64,000 bases of DNA from assembly GCF_020858115.1 (NCBI RefSeq), contig NZ_JACYMM010000004.1, forward strand, positions 310,001 to 374,000, in the 5' to 3' direction. How positions within the stretch are numbered: the first letter of the stretch is position 1; every line of letters begins with the position of its first letter. The notes under the pieces are model-generated. The model had not been told where the DNA came from and ran no database searches. It saw nothing but the letters and a program-made list of their open reading frames with translations. Below are positions 27,990 through 37,846 of this stretch, piece after piece. A program made the translations under genes and the position numbers. The stretch comes from Janthinobacterium sp. FW305-129 (lineage in GTDB: Bacteria; Pseudomonadota; Gammaproteobacteria; Burkholderiales; Burkholderiaceae_D).

Positions 27990-30631
27990 TGTATTGTTCC
28001 TCCCTTGGACCGCCGCGCCATTGCCGGGCTTGCCATGACGCCCTTTGCAGCGCACACGGCGTCGGTATGCGCATACGCGCCCCTGTCTTCGCCCTTGGGC
28101 GGCAGGCGATACGCGAACGCGCATTGCTCGTCGGCGGCGTCGCCCCATTGCGCCGTGAGCATGCCCTCGTCGGCCACGCCGCGCACGAAGATGCGGCTGT
28201 TCTGGCCGATTGCGCCCACGCCTTGCCCCTGCGCGTCATACACCGCCGCGCCGAAGGGCAGCGCCGCGCCATCCGGCAAGCGGGCCGCGATCACCGCCGC
28301 CCGGCCCGTCAGCGTGTCGAAGCGCAGCATCACCACCGCATTCGCGCGCGGCGCCACCTGCTGGCTGGTGGACTTGAATTCGACGTCGAGCGGCATTCCG
28401 TTCGGATCGATGTCGACCGTGTTCAGGCTGTACGGCGACAAGTATGGAATCACCGCATAGCCGAAGCCGTCGATGCGCACGCCGGCCGCATTGCTGACGC
28501 GGGCGCCAGTCGCGCCTTTCGCCTCGACCACGGCTATCGTGTCGCCCAGGTTGTTGGCCAGGGTCACGCCGCCCGGGTGCGCGACGATGGCGCCCGTCAC
28601 CCCCGCCGACAGCTGCGAATACGCCGCGCCGCCGCTGGCGCTGGCGGAGAAGGTCGCGTACGGGCTGCGATACTGGCCATTCGCGCCGGCCGTGCTGGAA
28701 CCCGGCGCCCGATTCGCCATGACGCCGTACGTGTAGGCGTTGTCCGCGCCGGCCGAGCCGTTCAGCATCGCCTGCGCGGACGAGCCGTTCGTGTTGTTGT
28801 GCGTGAGAAACGTCGACAAGGCCGGCGCATGCTCGTCCGTGCCGAGCGGCAGCGACACGCTGGCGAAGGCCTGGCTCTGCATTTGTCCCGTCAGGTCGTT
28901 GCGCTGGCGCGACAGCGACACGTTGTAGCTGACACTGGTGCCGAGCGCGCGCCGCGTATTGTTGTAGCCCAGCTGGAATTGCACGGTGGCGCCGCCCCGG
29001 TTCCAGTAATCCTGCGTCGATGCCAGCACATAGGCATTGCCCCAGCCGTCCGCCAGGCTCTGGTTCATGGTCAGTTGCAGCTGGTTGCGCCGGCGGCCGA
29101 CGGCGCCCGGGTCGCGTCCCGCGGCCGCTTCGCTGCGCGCCAGCATGGCGTCGCGCAAGGCCCAGAAGCCGCTCGACGAGTAGCGGTAGGCGGCCAGCGC
29201 GAAGTTGGTGCCGGTGGCGGGCAGCAGTTTGCTGTAGCCGAGCCGCACGCTCTGGCCCGTGGTGCCGTCCAGGCCGCGAATCCGCGCGCGCGCGCCCGTC
29301 ACGTCGACGGCGACGGCGCCTGCGGGCGTGTTGAACGCCGTGCCCAGCAAGCCGGCCAGGTAGCCATCGGCAACGATCATGCCCGCATACGCGGTGAGAA
29401 AATTGCTGAAGCCGTGCTGCACCGTGCCCTGCAGCAGATGGGGGCGTCCGTTCGACTGCGCGTCGCGCAACTGGCCGGCGGCGACGTGGAAGCGCGTGGT
29501 TCCTGGGCGCAACAATTGCGCCACCGACGCATACGGCACGGGAAAACCGTGCACGCTGCCGTCGGCTTCCGTTACCGTGACGAGCAGGTCGCCGCCGTAG
29601 CCGGTGGCGTACAAGTCGTTGATTTCAAAGGGGCCGGGCGCCACGGTGGCCTCGTACAGCTTGTTGCCGTTCTGCGTCACGCTGACGCGGGCATTGCTCA
29701 AGGCCACGCCGCGTATCAGCGGCGCATAGCCGCGCAGCGAGCCTGGCAGCATGCGGTCGTCGCTGGCGAGGGCCACGCCGCGTATGCCGATGCTGTCGAA
29801 CACGGCGCCGTCGGTGAAGGCATCGCCGAGCGTCAGCTGGCTGCGCAGGGCGGGCAGCTCGTGCTGCAGGTAGGTGGCGATGTTCTGACGGCTGCGCTGC
29901 CCGCCCGCCTGCCACGTCAGCGCGGTATTTTGCCGCAGGTGCCAGCTGCCGAGATTGACGCCGCCGTTCAGGCCCAGGTAGGTCTGCGTGCCCGCCGCGC
30001 CGGCGCCGGCCACGTGAAAGGTATTCAGGCTGTAGCCGAGGGTGGCCGACGCGACGCCTTCGTCCCAGAATTCCTGGCTCACGTAGCCTTGCGGCTGGCG
30101 CAGCAGCGAGGCTTGCGGAATGCCCAGGTCGAGCCGCAGCTCGGACAGGTCGAACGCTTGCGTCGCGCTGTCGACCAGGTCGGCGAGATTCGCGCAAGAG
30201 TCCGCCCGGGGCGCCGCCAGTGCGGCACGCGCCGGGGCGGACAGCTTCTCCAGGTCGAGACCCAGGCGCGCGGTCGCGGTCCTGTCCAGGCACGGCGTGG
30301 CGCTGGCGGCGCCCGCATGCGTGACGAAACGCAGCGCATCATGGCCCACCCAACGGCCGTTGACGTACAGGTCGACCGTGTAGGCGCCGGGCGGCACCGG
30401 ATTGCCGCGCGCGAAACGCGCCACGTCGACGCTCTGGCCCTGCGGCTTCATCAGGAAATCGCTGTTGAATTGCACCTCGGCAACATCGGCCACCGCGGCC
30501 ACCGCGGGCGGCGCGGCGCGGGCGGGCGGGGCGCCCCATGCGGCGAGCGCGCCCAGCAGCACGGCGTGGCCGCGCCTGAGCGCAAGCCGCGTTCCGGCAC
30601 GCGGGGGCGCAGACTGTTCCCGGGTACGCAT
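27986..30631 (-). CDS. Fimbrial outer-membrane usher
   Basis: Outer-membrane pore that orders chaperone-subunit complexes and exports the pilus. 881 residues: export signal near the N-terminus, then the usher N-domain (VQFNSDFLMKPQGQSVDVARF), the beta-barrel with the plug, the typical GYGGDLLVTVTEADGS and QSLADGWGNAYV segments, the DTIAVVEAKGATGARVSN block, and the C-domain with PPKGED near the end. It begins 3 bases past the chaperone gene and overlaps the adhesin gene, so the operon is tightly packed. Full length. Confidence 0.93.
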   Translation of the reverse strand: MRTREQSAPPRAGTRLALRRGHAVLLGALAAWGAPPARAAPPAVAAVADVAEVQFNSDFLMKPQGQSVDVARFARGNPVPPGAYTVDLYVNGRWVGHDALRFVTHAGAASATPCLDRTATARLGLDLEKLSAPARAALAAPRADSCANLADLVDSATQAFDLSELRLDLGIPQASLLRQPQGYVSQEFWDEGVASATLGYSLNTFHVAGAGAAGTQTYLGLNGGVNLGSWHLRQNTALTWQAGGQRSRQNIATYLQHELPALRSQLTLGDAFTDGAVFDSIGIRGVALASDDRMLPGSLRGYAPLIRGVALSNARVSVTQNGNKLYEATVAPGPFEINDLYATGYGGDLLVTVTEADGSVHGFPVPYASVAQLLRPGTTRFHVAAGQLRDAQSNGRPHLLQGTVQHGFSNFLTAYAGMIVADGYLAGLLGTAFNTPAGAVAVDVTGARARIRGLDGTTGQSVRLGYSKLLPATGTNFALAAYRYSSSGFWALRDAMLARSEAAAGRDPGAVGRRRNQLQLTMNQSLADGWGNAYVLASTQDYWNRGGATVQFQLGYNNTRRALGTSVSYNVSLSRQRNDLTGQMQSQAFASVSLPLGTDEHAPALSTFLTHNNTNGSSAQAMLNGSAGADNAYTYGVMANRAPGSSTAGANGQYRSPYATFSASASGGAAYSQLSAGVTGAIVAHPGGVTLANNLGDTIAVVEAKGATGARVSNAAGVRIDGFGYAVIPYLSPYSLNTVDIDPNGMPLDVEFKSTSQQVAPRANAVVMLRFDTLTGRAAVIAARLPDGAALPFGAAVYDAQGQGVGAIGQNSRIFVRGVADEGMLTAQWGDAADEQCAFAYRLPPKGEDRGAYAHTDAVCAAKGVMASPAMARRSKGGTIQ

Positions 30632-30634
30632 GGC

Positions 30635-31399
30635 TTACTCGTTCGTGCCCTTGCGCAGGGCCTTGCCGCTCACGCCGGCGCCATAATCGTTGATATAAGT
30701 GTAGTCGACCTGCGTGGGCACGGCGGCGCGCGGCGCGGCGTTGCCGAGGTCGAAGTCCGCGCTGGCGCCGGGGGCCAGCATGGCGCCCGTATCGTTGCTC
30801 CAGCTCGCCACGCCGTCGGCAGCGGTGAGCTTGCTGAACGTCACGTGGTACGGCGTGGGATTATTGCCCTCCAGCACGTAGCGGCCATTTTCCAGGCGCT
30901 TGAAGCGCCAGCGCACGAGGGCGGCGGCATCGTCCGCCTTGCCCGGCAGTCCCGTGGGACGGAAGAACAGCTTGATGCGCGTGCGGAACGCCAGTTGCAG
31001 GAAATTCGGACTGTCCCCGTTGGCGGCGGCGCCGGCGCGCGGCGGCACTTCGAGCACATTGAGCCAGAACAAGGATTCCTTGTCTTGCGGCAACGGTTCC
31101 TGCGTGTAGATCAGGCGCAGGCTTTGGCCTTTCTTCGGATCGAGGCGGAACAGCGGCGGCAGCAGGGTGAACGGCACTTTCGATTCGTCCGGCAGGGCGT
31201 TCGGATTGCCCGTATCGAGCCACGCCTGCACCAGGGCCGGCGCATTGCCTTCATTGGCCAGCTTGACGGTGACTTCGCGGTCGCTGGCGCGATAGATCAC
31301 GCGCGTCGCGCCGATCACGACAGACGCATGCGCGCCCGCCATCATGCATGGCAAGGCGAAAACCGCGATCGTTCTGGATAATTTGTTGCGCACTGTCAT
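30635..31399 (-). CDS. Periplasmic pilus assembly chaperone
   Basis: PapD/FimC-type chaperone, 254 residues. Signal peptide (FALPCMMAGAHASVVIG), then the G1-strand-donating Ig domain with VIYRASDREVTVKLANEG, the conserved PPLFRLDPKKGQSLRLIYT, and LFWLNVLEVPPR, the PapD family signature. It folds subunits by donor-strand complementation before handing them to the usher. The C-terminal stretch (KALRKGTNE) is basic. Confidence 0.93.
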   Translation of the reverse strand: MTVRNKLSRTIAVFALPCMMAGAHASVVIGATRVIYRASDREVTVKLANEGNAPALVQAWLDTGNPNALPDESKVPFTLLPPLFRLDPKKGQSLRLIYTQEPLPQDKESLFWLNVLEVPPRAGAAANGDSPNFLQLAFRTRIKLFFRPTGLPGKADDAAALVRWRFKRLENGRYVLEGNNPTPYHVTFSKLTAADGVASWSNDTGAMLAPGASADFDLGNAAPRAAVPTQVDYTYINDYGAGVSGKALRKGTNE

Positions 31400-31525
31400 T
31401 TTGCTATCGTGTATCTTGTAATTTTGATTACATGTTGAATGCGTATTTCGTTCTGTCTCTTCGCCAACCGGCGCATTTTCGGGGCACCGCTTGACACCGC
31501 GTCAATTCCTGATGGTTACTGGTAG

Positions 31526-32074
31526 TTACTGGTAGGACATCGTGTACATGACGGAGGTACTGACCGTGCCGACACCGGCCGCGCCGCCGCTCGCCACGTA
31601 CTGGGCGAAGTAATTGAGGGTGGCCGTGTTGCTGGCGATCGCCACGCTCTGCGAGTTCTGCGCCGCCTGTGCCGCGCCCAGTACGATCGCGGTGTTGGTG
31701 AGGTCGGAGTTGAGCAGGCCGATTTGTACCTTGGTCGCCGTACCCGCCGCATTTTTCAGCCGGCCCGTCGCCGTATCGATGGTCGTGCCCGCTTCGAAAT
31801 AGGCTGACACATTGCCCGTGGCCGACGTGCAGGCCGTCAGCACGATCTTGAACGGCGTGCGGCCCGCCGTCGCGCCGTCAATCGAGAGTGAGGAGGCCGA
31901 GACCGGGGGCAGTGCGACGGTGAAGTCCTTGCCGGCGCCGCCGTTGATGGTGCAGGTCTGGGCCGTGACCTGGCCCGTGAAGGTGATGGTGCCGTCGGCA
32001 GCGTGTGCAAGGGCCGGCATGGCGGAGGCGGCCGCGATGAGCGCCGCCAGGACGCCTGAGCGCGCGAATGTCAT
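31526..32074 (-). CDS. Major fimbrial subunit
   Basis: 182 residues from ATG 32074 (AGGAT upstream). Signal peptide ends ALAHAADG; type 1 pilin domain with ITFTGQVTAQTCTING, a second Cys in IVLTACTSATGN, and the C-terminal SVMYTMSYQ. The paired Cys residues and N-terminal strand suit donor-strand polymerisation into the shaft. It comes first in the operon with a 126-base gap before the chaperone gene, as is common for the most abundant product. Confidence 0.9.
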   Translation of the reverse strand: MTFARSGVLAALIAAASAMPALAHAADGTITFTGQVTAQTCTINGGAGKDFTVALPPVSASSLSIDGATAGRTPFKIVLTACTSATGNVSAYFEAGTTIDTATGRLKNAAGTATKVQIGLLNSDLTNTAIVLGAAQAAQNSQSVAIASNTATLNYFAQYVASGGAAGVGTVSTSVMYTMSYQ

Positions 32075-32434
32075 AGATATCCTATCGAGTAGTGTCGTGT
32101 TGTAGTGAAAGGCGTTGGCATGGCGGGCGCAGTTCCAGGCAAGGCAAACGCGGATGAGCTGCCCATGAAACCGGCGCCGTCGATAAACAAGTATATGGAC
32201 GTACTTTTTGTTGCGCATGTAACTAGTTGAAGTTGTTGTTGCGGCGCATCGGCTGATGGCGCCGTCCGGCCCGGGCGGCGTCAACATGCGCTGGCGCGGC
32301 AGTTGTTGCCGGTTTTCGGGCCGGCGCGGGGCCGGAAATAGCGCGGGGTGCCCTGTTTCACGCAGAGTTCATGCATAAAATGCCCATTGTGTGGCACACT
32401 GCGCGCTCGCATATCATCGTTGTCGCGGGAGCGC
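32075..32434. other. Divergent promoter region between pilus operon and lol operon
   Basis: No gene is seen in these 360 bases. The part nearest the pilus operon is less GC-rich and contains two copies of GTTGTTGCG-like words around 32210-32245. The right part leads into the lol operon. Promoters for both directions must lie here but I could not fix a convincing pair of boxes. Confidence 0.5.
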
Positions 32435-33712
32435 ATGAGCATCATCAAACAATTTCCTTTTGAGTGGCAGGTCGGCGTGCGCTATACGCGCGCCGGGAAA
32501 CGCAGTGGCCGCAACAGCTTCATTTCCTTCATCTCCCTCATTTCCGTGGCCGGCATCGGTCTGGGCGTGGCCGCCCTGATCGTCGTCCTCTCCGTCATGA
32601 ACGGCTTCCAGAAGGAAGTCACCGACCGGCTGATGTCGGTGCTGGCTCACGTCGAGGTGTTCGACACGAGCGGCTCCATGCCCAACTGGCAGGCGCAGGA
32701 GCGCGCCGCCTACGCCAACCCGCAAGTGAAAGCCGTGTCGCCGTTCGTGGAAACCCAGGGCATGCTGCTCAATGACGAAACCATGCGCCCGTCCGTCGTG
32801 CGCGGCGTGCTGCCGCAGCAGGAAGCCACCGTCTCCAGCGTGGCCGCCCAGATGAAGCAGGGCAGTTTCAAGGATCTCACGCCCGGCTCGTACAACATCG
32901 TGCTGGGCATCGACCTGGCCAAGGCGCTGGGCGTGCAGGTGGGGCAGAACGTGACCCTGATGCTGGAGCGCGAGCCCAGGGCCGGCGACCCGGCCAACGG
33001 CATCGTGATGCCGCGCATGCGCGCGCTCAAGGTGGCCGGCATCTTTGAGGCAGGTCATAATGAACTCGATGGCAGCCTGGCCTTCGTCAATATGGCTGAT
33101 GCGCAGCAGCTGCTGCAGCTCGACGGCCCGTCCGGCCTGCGCCTGCGCCTGCACGACATGAACCAGGCGCCCCAGGTGGCGCGCGAACTGAAAGCCTCGA
33201 TGCCGGGCCAGCTGTGGATGCGCGACTGGTCGCGCGCCAGTGCCAGCTGGTATGCGCTGGTGCAAAGCCAGAAGAACATGATGTTCATCATCCTCAGCAT
33301 GATCATCGCCGTGGCCGCGTTCAACCTCGTCTCGACCCTGGTCATGTCGGTCACCGACAAGCAGGCCGATATCGCCATTTTGCGCACCCTGGGCGCCTCG
33401 CCGTTCTCCATCATGAAGATTTTCATGATCCAGGGCGCGCTGGTGGGCTTGCTGGGGAGTGCCCTGGGCGTCATCGGCGGCGTCGTGCTGGCGCTGAACG
33501 TGGGCGTCATCGTGCCCTTCATCGAAGGCATCTTCGGCCTGCACTTCATTTCCAAGGAAATCTACCAGATCAGCGCCGTGCCGTCCGACGTGCACTGGCT
33601 GGACGTGGCGCAGATCGGCCTGATCGCCTTTGGCCTGGCGCTGGTGGCGACGATCTACCCGAGCTGGCGCGCCGCGCGCGTCAAGCCGGCCGAGGCGCTG
33701 CGCTACGAATAA
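32435..33712 (+). CDS. lolC: Lipoprotein-releasing ABC transporter permease (LolC/E), paralogue 1
   Basis: Inner-membrane subunit of the LolCDE system, which extracts lipoproteins destined for the outer membrane and hands them to LolA. 425 residues from ATG 32435 (GGGA six bases upstream). The first membrane helix follows the conserved [15 protein letters not shown]; a large periplasmic domain comes next, then three C-terminal helices with the FtsX-fold block [17 protein letters not shown] and the tail [14 protein letters not shown]. It lies 32 bases before a close paralogue. Which of the two matches LolC and which LolE is not clear. Confidence 0.9.
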   Translation: MSIIKQFPFEWQVGVRYTRAGKRSGRNSFISFISLISVAGIGLGVAALIVVLSVMNGFQKEVTDRLMSVLAHVEVFDTSGSMPNWQAQERAAYANPQVKAVSPFVETQGMLLNDETMRPSVVRGVLPQQEATVSSVAAQMKQGSFKDLTPGSYNIVLGIDLAKALGVQVGQNVTLMLEREPRAGDPANGIVMPRMRALKVAGIFEAGHNELDGSLAFVNMADAQQLLQLDGPSGLRLRLHDMNQAPQVARELKASMPGQLWMRDWSRASASWYALVQSQKNMMFIILSMIIAVAAFNLVSTLVMSVTDKQADIAILRTLGASPFSIMKIFMIQGALVGLLGSALGVIGGVVLALNVGVIVPFIEGIFGLHFISKEIYQISAVPSDVHWLDVAQIGLIAFGLALVATIYPSWRAARVKPAEALRYE

Positions 33713-33744
33713 CACATCAAGAAACGATAAAGACCGCCTGAACA

Positions 33745-35010
33745 ATGAGTATTTTCAAGAATCTGCCCTTCGAATGGCTGGTTGGCCTGCGCTACACGCG
33801 GGCCGGCAAGCGCAGTGGCCGCAACAGTTTTATCTCCTTCATCTCGCTCATTTCCATGGCCGGCATCGGCCTGGGCGTGGCGGCGCTGATCGTCGTGCTG
33901 TCCGTGATGAACGGCTTCCAGAAGGAAGTGACGGACCGCATGCTGTCCGTGCTGGCCCACGTGGAAGTGTTCGACAACAGCGGCAGCATGCCCGACTGGC
34001 GCGCCGAGGCGGCGCAAGCCTTCAAGAATCCCGCCGTGAAGGGCGCCGCGCCGTTTGTGGAAACGCAAGGCATGCTGTTGCGCGACGATGCGCTGCGTCC
34101 CGCCATCGTGCGCGGCGTGCTGCCCGAGGAAGAGCCGAACGTGTCCGACGTGGCCGGCCAGACGCGCATGGGCAGCTTCAAGGCCCTGCAGCCGGGCACC
34201 TTCAATATCGTGCTGGGCATCGAGCTGGCGCGCGCCCTGCGCGTCAACCTCGGCGAAAAAGTGACCTTGATGCTGGCGCAGGGCCAGGTCACGCCGGCCG
34301 GCGTGCTGCCGCGCATGCGCAGCTTCACCGTCAGCGGCATCTTCCAGGCGGGCCACAATGAATTCGACGCCGGCCTGGCCTTCATCAATATCGAAGACGG
34401 CCAGCGTTTGCTGCGCCTCGACGGCCCGTCGGGCCTGCGCCTGCGCCTGGCCGACATGAACCAGGCGCCGCAAGTGGCCGCCGAATTGAAAAAATCCATG
34501 CCGGGCGACCTGTGGCTGCGCGACTGGTCCAAGCTGAACGCCAACTGGTTCGCCGCCGTGCAGACGGAAAAGCGCATGATGTTCATCATCCTGACCCTGA
34601 TCATCGCCGTGGCCGCGTTCAACCTCGTGTCGACCCTGGTGATGACGGTGACGGACAAGCAGGCCGATATCGCGATTTTGCGCACCCTGGGCGCCTCGCC
34701 CCGTTCCATCATGAAGATCTTTATGATCCAGGGCGCGCTGGTGGGCATCCTGGGCACGATCCTGGGAGTGGGCGGCGGCGTGCTGGTGGCCATGAACATC
34801 GACGTGATCGTGCCCTTCATCGAGCATTTGCTGGGCGTGCAGTTCCTCTCCAAGGACATCTATTTCATCAGTACCGTGCCGTCCGACCTGCGCTGGCCCG
34901 ACGTCACCAAGATCGGCGTGCTGGCCGTGATTCTCGCCTTTTTGGCGACCCTGTACCCAAGCTGGTGGGCCGCCCGCGTCAAACCTGCGGAAGCCCTGCG
35001 CTATGAATAA
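33745..35010 (+). CDS. lolE: Lipoprotein-releasing ABC transporter permease (LolC/E), paralogue 2
   Basis: 421 residues, same layout as the gene before it, and very alike over whole blocks: [52 protein letters not shown] and [11 protein letters not shown] are common to both. The main differences lie in the periplasmic domain. This looks like a tandem duplication, older than a few mutations but younger than the LolC/LolE split of E. coli, where the two are far less alike. lolD follows with an overlap, so the set could make a hetero- or homodimeric transporter. Confidence 0.9.
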   Translation: MSIFKNLPFEWLVGLRYTRAGKRSGRNSFISFISLISMAGIGLGVAALIVVLSVMNGFQKEVTDRMLSVLAHVEVFDNSGSMPDWRAEAAQAFKNPAVKGAAPFVETQGMLLRDDALRPAIVRGVLPEEEPNVSDVAGQTRMGSFKALQPGTFNIVLGIELARALRVNLGEKVTLMLAQGQVTPAGVLPRMRSFTVSGIFQAGHNEFDAGLAFINIEDGQRLLRLDGPSGLRLRLADMNQAPQVAAELKKSMPGDLWLRDWSKLNANWFAAVQTEKRMMFIILTLIIAVAAFNLVSTLVMTVTDKQADIAILRTLGASPRSIMKIFMIQGALVGILGTILGVGGGVLVAMNIDVIVPFIEHLLGVQFLSKDIYFISTVPSDLRWPDVTKIGVLAVILAFLATLYPSWWAARVKPAEALRYE

Positions 35011-35752
35011 ACCACTGACTACGACCATGACCGATCTGAACAAACCTGCCTCCAACGGCGCCACCGCCGATTCTGCCGTCCTTAGCTGCCGTGGCCTGGG
35101 CAAGACTTTCACGCAGGGCAGCTACAAGGTGCAGGTGCTCGCCGGCATCGACATCGACGTCCACCGCGGCGAGCGCGTCGCCATCGTCGGCGCCTCCGGC
35201 TCGGGCAAGTCGACCCTGCTGCACCTGCTGGGCGGGCTCGATACGCCCACCAGCGGCAAGGTGACCCTGCTGGGCAAGGATTTCGCCACCCTCAGCGAAA
35301 AGGCGCGCGGCGACTTGCGCAACGCCTCGCTGGGCTTCGTCTACCAGTTCCACCACCTGCTGCCCGAGTTTTCCGCGCTCGACAACGTCGCCATGCCGCT
35401 GATGATACGGCGCATGAAGCGCGCCCCGGCCACCGAGCTGGCGCAGCAGATTTTGACCCGCGTGAACCTGGCCAAGCGCGTCACGCACACGCCGGGCGAA
35501 TTGTCGGGCGGCGAGCGCCAGCGCGTGGCCCTGGCCCGCGCCCTCGTCACGCAGCCGGCCTGCGTGCTGGCCGATGAACCGACGGGCAACCTCGATCACG
35601 CCACGGCCGAACAGATCTTCGACCTGATGCTGGAACTGTCGCGCACCCTGGGCACGGCCTTCGTCATCGTCACGCACGATATCGAACTGGCCAAACGCTG
35701 CGACCGCGTGCTGCGCCTGACGGACGAAGGGCTGCAGCCGTACCAGTACTAA
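35003..35752 (+). CDS. lolD: Lipoprotein-releasing ABC transporter ATPase LolD
   Basis: 249-residue ATPase of the Lol system: Walker [19 protein letters not shown]-loop region [14 protein letters not shown], signature [15 protein letters not shown], Walker [13 protein letters not shown], and switch histidine IVTHD. The QFHHLLPEF stretch is typical of LolD. ATG 35003 overlaps the preceding stop; an alternative start at 35027 (MTDLNKP) would give a length closer to other LolD proteins. tatD follows 9 bases later. Confidence 0.93.
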   Translation: MNKPLTTTMTDLNKPASNGATADSAVLSCRGLGKTFTQGSYKVQVLAGIDIDVHRGERVAIVGASGSGKSTLLHLLGGLDTPTSGKVTLLGKDFATLSEKARGDLRNASLGFVYQFHHLLPEFSALDNVAMPLMIRRMKRAPATELAQQILTRVNLAKRVTHTPGELSGGERQRVALARALVTQPACVLADEPTGNLDHATAEQIFDLMLELSRTLGTAFVIVTHDIELAKRCDRVLRLTDEGLQPYQY

Positions 35753-35761
35753 GGAGCCGCC

Positions 35762-36559
35762 ATGTGGATCGACACGCACTGCCACCTCGACGCGCACGAA
35801 TTCGGCAGCGAATCGCCGCAGGTGGCGGCGCGCGCGGCCGCGCAGGGCGTGGCGATGATCGTCGTCCCCGCCGTCGAGCGGGCCAATTTCAGCATCGTGC
35901 GCGATCTGGCGGCAACGGCGCCCAATGCCTGCTATGCGCTCGGTATCCACCCGATCTACGTGCCGCACGCCACGGAAGACGACTTGATCGCCCTGCGCGA
36001 AGCCGTGGCGCTGGCCATGAACGACGCGCGCTTTGTCGCCATCGGCGAGATCGGCCTCGATTTCTTCATTCCGATGCTGTGCGAACCGGCCATGCGCATC
36101 AAGCAGGAGCATTTCCTGCGCGAGCAGCTGAAAATCGCCCGCGACTTCGACTTGCCCGTGCTGGCCCACGTACGCCGCTCGCAGGACATCGTCCTCAAAC
36201 ATGCGCGCCAGATCCGCCCGAACGGCGGCATCGCCCATGCGTTCAACGGCAGCTTCCAGCAGGCGCAGGGTTATATAGCCCTCGGTTTCAAGCTCGGTTT
36301 CGGCGGCGCCATGACCTTTACGCGGGCCTTGCAGATACGCCGCATGGCCACGGAATTGCCCCTGGACGCCATTGTGCTGGAGACGGACGCGCCCGACATT
36401 TCCCCCGCCTGGATCCACCCGGGCCGCAACAGCCCCGAAGAATTGCCCCGTATCGGCGCCGTGCTGGCCGAATTGCGCGGCCTTGATATTGCGCAAGTGG
36501 CGGCTGCGACCAGCGCCAACGCGCGTGCCGTACTGTCCCGATTACCCTTGATGGAATGA
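35762..36559 (+). CDS. TatD-family metal-dependent hydrolase
   Basis: 265 residues, a TIM-barrel deoxyribonuclease-like hydrolase. Metal-binding motifs: DTHCHLDAHEFG at the N-terminus, ALGIHP, IGEIGLDFF, LPVLAHVRRS, GIAHAFNG and LETDAPDISP. AAGGAG stands just before the ATG. Subfamily members act on DNA ends or D-aminoacyl-tRNA; which applies here is open. Clustered with lolD, as in other betaproteobacteria. Confidence 0.9.
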   Translation: MWIDTHCHLDAHEFGSESPQVAARAAAQGVAMIVVPAVERANFSIVRDLAATAPNACYALGIHPIYVPHATEDDLIALREAVALAMNDARFVAIGEIGLDFFIPMLCEPAMRIKQEHFLREQLKIARDFDLPVLAHVRRSQDIVLKHARQIRPNGGIAHAFNGSFQQAQGYIALGFKLGFGGAMTFTRALQIRRMATELPLDAIVLETDAPDISPAWIHPGRNSPEELPRIGAVLAELRGLDIAQVAAATSANARAVLSRLPLME

Positions 36560-36563
36560 GACC

Positions 36564-37802
36564 ATGAACAAGAAAATGCTCGCGGGCGCCCTGGCGGCCT
36601 GCCTTTCCGGCGCGTTGGCGCCCGCCCTGGCGGCACCTGGCGCCCAGTGCGACGGCATGCCGCGCCTCGACGTGACCACGCCGGCCGGCTTTTGCGTGGC
36701 CGTGCTGGCCGACGGCCTGAAATTCCCCCGCGGCGTGCTGCCGCTGACGAACGGCGACATCCTCGTCACGGACATGGCGGGATGGACGCCGAAGCAGGGC
36801 AAATTGTGGCTGTTGCAGCGCAAGGCGGCCGGCCCGGGCTACGAGCGCAAGCTGCTGCTCGACAAGCTCGATCGCCCGAACGGCATCGTGCAGGGGCCGG
36901 ACGGCCTGGTCTACGTGGGCGAGGTGGGGCGCATCTTCCGCTTCGATCTGCGCGATCCCGCCCGCGCCACCACCGACATCATCGGCGGCACGGCAAAGAC
37001 GCCGCGCCTGCCGGGCCTGGGCTTGCACCTGCTGACGAACATGCGTTTCAGCCCCAAGGGCGACCTGTACGTGAACGTGGGTTCGAGCACCGACCATTGC
37101 GAGAACGATGGCAAGGCGCCCGATCCGGCCAAGGCCTGTCCTTCGGCGGAAGGCCTTGAGGCGCTGGGCGCCATCCGCGAATACACGATGGCCTGGCCGG
37201 CCGGCACGGTGACGAGCTGGCGCACGCACGCGCGCGGCTTGCGCAATTCGATGGCGCTGGCCTTCCACTCGGCCACGGGCGAACTGTGGCAGGCGGAAAA
37301 CGCGCGCGACGCCATCCAGGCCGCCATGCCGCAACTCAAAAGCGACGAAAACCTGCCGCATGAGGAGCTGAACCTGATCAAGGCCGACCGCCACTACGGC
37401 TGGCCATACTGCTACGACGACAATGTGGCCAGTCCCGAATACCCGAAGACGGCTTGCGACGCCCAGTATGCGGCGCCGGAGCGTCTGCTGCCCGGCCACG
37501 CCGCGCCGCTGGGCATGACCTTTTATACGGCCAGCCGCTTCCCGGCGCTGTACAAGAATAGCCTGATCATCGGCTACCACGGCTACCGCAGCAACGGCCA
37601 CCGCCTGGTGGCGCTGCTGCCCGACAAGGCCGGCGCGCCGCTGGGCAAGTCCGTCGAGTTGATCGGCAACTGGGAGCGCAAGGGCAAGCAGGGCAGGGGC
37701 GCGCCCGTCGACGTGAAACAGGGCCAGGACGGCGATATCTACATGGCCGATGACCATAACGGGCTGGTGCTGAAGCTGCATTATGCGGCGGCCAAACCGT
37801 AA
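36564..37802 (+). CDS. Secreted sugar-dehydrogenase-like beta-propeller (GDH/sorbosone dehydrogenase type)
   Basis: 412 residues with a signal peptide (ALAACLSGALAPALAAP). The sequence is a six-bladed propeller of the soluble glucose/sorbosone dehydrogenase kind: GLKFPRGVLPLTNGDILVTD, LDRPNGIVQGPDGLVYVGEVG, TNMRFSPKGDLYVNVGSS, ARGLRNSMALAFHSATGELW and HEELNLIKADRHYGWPYCYDD. Family members use pyrroloquinoline quinone to oxidise sugars in the periplasm; no quinone synthesis genes are in the window. Five Cys residues may form disulfides. It follows tatD by 4 bases and may be the last gene of the lol transcript. Confidence 0.8.
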   Translation: MNKKMLAGALAACLSGALAPALAAPGAQCDGMPRLDVTTPAGFCVAVLADGLKFPRGVLPLTNGDILVTDMAGWTPKQGKLWLLQRKAAGPGYERKLLLDKLDRPNGIVQGPDGLVYVGEVGRIFRFDLRDPARATTDIIGGTAKTPRLPGLGLHLLTNMRFSPKGDLYVNVGSSTDHCENDGKAPDPAKACPSAEGLEALGAIREYTMAWPAGTVTSWRTHARGLRNSMALAFHSATGELWQAENARDAIQAAMPQLKSDENLPHEELNLIKADRHYGWPYCYDDNVASPEYPKTACDAQYAAPERLLPGHAAPLGMTFYTASRFPALYKNSLIIGYHGYRSNGHRLVALLPDKAGAPLGKSVELIGNWERKGKQGRGAPVDVKQGQDGDIYMADDHNGLVLKLHYAAAKP

Positions 37803-37846
37803 GGGGGCTGCGTGCGGCTCGGCATTCTCATGCATGGAATACCATG

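Noticed and set aside
27971-31381. A 1136-codon open frame on the plus strand across the pilus operon
   Set aside because: It lies antisense to the usher, chaperone and adhesin genes, which have clear domains; its composition (Arg/Ala/Gly/His-rich) is typical of a shadow frame in high-GC DNA.
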